Shown here: piece by piece, positions 62,384 to 64,000 of the stretch
Position numbering within the stretch: the stretch's first letter is position 1
Layout: each line of letters starts with the position of its first letter
The notes under the pieces: generated by a model
Seen by the model: the letters and a program-made list of their open reading frames with translations, nothing else
Databases searched by the model: none
What the model was told of the DNA's origin: nothing
Source of the DNA: Hexactinellida sp. DTS-2022
Taxonomy: Eukaryota > Porifera > Hexactinellida
Assembly: GCA_028753945.1 (NCBI GenBank)
Contig: JAPNXP010000002.1
Coordinates: forward strand, 13,950,001-14,014,000
Reading direction: 5' to 3'
Length of the DNA: 64,000 nt
Made by a program: the position numbers and the translations under genes

Positions 62384-63544
62384 CACAGTGGGCATTTTGG
62401 TGGTAATAGGATACTTTTTTCTTAACCTCAGATCACTTAGTAATTTCCTCCAGTGAATTCAGCGTATCTTCAATCATAGGAATGCAAATTTTCAAGCATA
62501 TTTACTTAGCACTTTTGTTGTTATGGTGATGATTGCTAGCGACATTTTGAACAATAGGAATTTATTTTTGTGGTTTATCAAATTGACTATGTTTCATTTC
62601 AATGTAATATGTACAAGTCTTAGTAATTGAGTAATTGATTTCAAGTAGATTTTATATCTATATATAACTACATCGATTTAATTGATTTGACCTTCTTTCA
62701 ACATACTTTGTTTCTTGACCTCGACCTTTCTTATCATACAATTTCGGACAACAAATAATCATTTAGTCCGCCATCTAAAAGGTGATGGGATTTATAGTGT
62801 CGCGTCGTGTCGTGAAGTCTGTACTGTTTTAAAGTGTAGGTTATGGACTGATATTCAAAATACAAAAGTATTTTACCCCGCGCGGAGGCGCGCTGAACAC
62901 TTTATTTTATAAATGGATAAACCACTTCAGTAAATATATAGCATCACTTTCAATCGAGAAGCTCTTGAATTTCTCAAAATGCAACCTTTGTGAGAGAAGC
63001 TTCCAATCCAGTGACTTTATGGATTACGATCATTTGGAATCTGACTAATATCAAACAATTCTGTGTCAATTTGGTGAATTAAAGTTTAGCAGGGAGCTGA
63101 ACTGTCGGCGAATTAGTGGAAACATACTTTTTTGCATACTCAGATGTCAATAATATTGCCAAAACTGTGTTCGACTTGTCTAAAACCTAGGTGATGCAAT
63201 ATTCTTATAAAAAAGTATCTAAATGCGCGAAAAGGGGCGACGTGGGTCACTTAATAACTTTGAACCATATATATTAGGATTTTTGAAATAATTACACCTC
63301 GTTCAAGAAATATAATCAATAATCATGGGTGAACAATAAAATCTTTGTTAACAAACCTAAATATAATTTAGGACAGAATTAACATGAATTGTTTAGAACT
63401 ACGTTTAGGAGACTACGTACATCATTTTTGATGATGCCATTCAGTTTGCAGCTACCGATAACCTATATGTCAATAATACTTCATTAGAGTCTATCTAGTA
63501 TAGTTTTCCTATTTCCACTTACACCCCTGAAAATGCCCACTGTG
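62384..63544. mobile_element. Transib-like non-autonomous element 3 (CACAGTG ends, 5-bp duplication)
   Basis: Left end CACAGTGGGCATTTT and right end AAAATGCCCACTGTG are exact 15-bp inverted repeats. TCCTG flanks both sides (62379-62383 and 63545-63549). Length 1161 bp. It shares an inner segment (63390-63490) with 7240-7420. No transposase frame is present. Confidence 0.85.
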
Positions 63545-63710
63545 TCCTGTACCCCCTAAACTTAGGTTCGGGGGCCCCCGCCGCGATCCCTGTTTGTGCT
63601 TATGGTTAGGTCTTTTTATTAACGACAGCATAGTTGCACGTTAAGTAGATATAAGAACAATTTTGAGATTTATATTATTTCAAAATTCTTTTCATTGTAT
63701 TGGTCATGCT

Positions 63711-63866
63711 CATAGGCGTCGTAAATTCAATGGTCAATCCTTCGGGCCGCCCGGAAATTCCGGGTAATGTCCGGGTAAACTCCGGGTATAGTATTAGTAG
63801 CATAGGGGCAACCCTTCCGGGCCGCCCGGACATTTTCGGGCACCCGGGCGGGTTACGACGCCTATG
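63711..63866. mobile_element. hAT-like MITE, 8-bp duplication (CATAGGCGTCG family)
   Basis: Ends CATAGGCGTCGTAA and TTACGACGCCTATG, flanked by GTCATGCT (63703-63710 and 63867-63874), with CCGGGC-rich arms. Same family as 41051-41192. Confidence 0.92.
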
Positions 63867-64000
63867 GTCATGCTTGAAAACATAGTATGTTACTTCACAT
63901 AATTCATACAACTAGTTTATTCGATACATTTGTAATTCGAATTCAATAAAGCTAATATCACAAATTCCATATTTCAAAGTTTCACTCAGGTCACATTCGA

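Noticed and set aside
62715-62912. 65-codon frame in the third Transib-like element as a gene
   Set aside because: No recognisable motif, too short for a transposase, and no related frame in the other two elements.

Overview
The window looks like nuclear DNA from an invertebrate animal. It is AT-rich, has short exons in kilobase introns, and carries a dense load of DNA transposons. Cadherin-like repeats with NDNPP linkers, FLYWCH-type MULEs, Harbinger, DIRS-like and Transib-like elements together fit a marine invertebrate, perhaps a sponge, but the species cannot be named from sequence alone.

The one host gene I can support runs left to right across almost the whole window. Twelve phase-compatible exons between 4430 and 61464 (+) give 467 codons without a stop. 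They encode an extracellular protein of tandem cadherin-like repeats about 130 residues apart, each with a DG motif followed by an NDNPP linker. Both gene ends lie outside the window. Everything else sits in its introns.

Intron content, left to right. At 1-9.2 kb there are small palindromic elements, pogo/Tigger-like MITEs and a non-LTR 3' tail. At 11.6-15 kb a FLYWCH-MULE is interrupted by a 797-bp-family MITE (which itself holds a Transib-like element) and by a hAT-like MITE. A foldback element fills 15-17.1 kb. At 18.9-26.0 kb an old DIRS-like retroelement remnant lies between inverted repeats and is interrupted by three MITEs. Another MITE copy sits at 26.6-27.8 kb. A long foldback covers 31.6-33.9 kb. 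Remnants of an unclassified invertebrate repeat protein and of a second MULE lie at 36.5-40.8 kb. A Helitron-like remnant and tandem repeats occupy 41-44.8 kb. Two foldbacks cover 46.6-48.9 kb. A third MULE at 49.5-51.55 kb ends 22 bp before a host exon. Nested hAT/Transib-like elements cover 51.8-53.85 kb. A complete-looking Harbinger element with both genes open (55.26-58.73 kb) sits inside a larger hAT-like element. A third Transib-like element lies at 62.4-63.5 kb.

The observation most worth following is a set of three non-autonomous elements. All begin and end with CACAGTG, the consensus heptamer of V(D)J recombination signals, and all are flanked by 5-bp direct repeats. That is the combination expected of Transib/RAG-type transposition. 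The boundaries here were read by eye from matching ends and target duplications; no searches were run.
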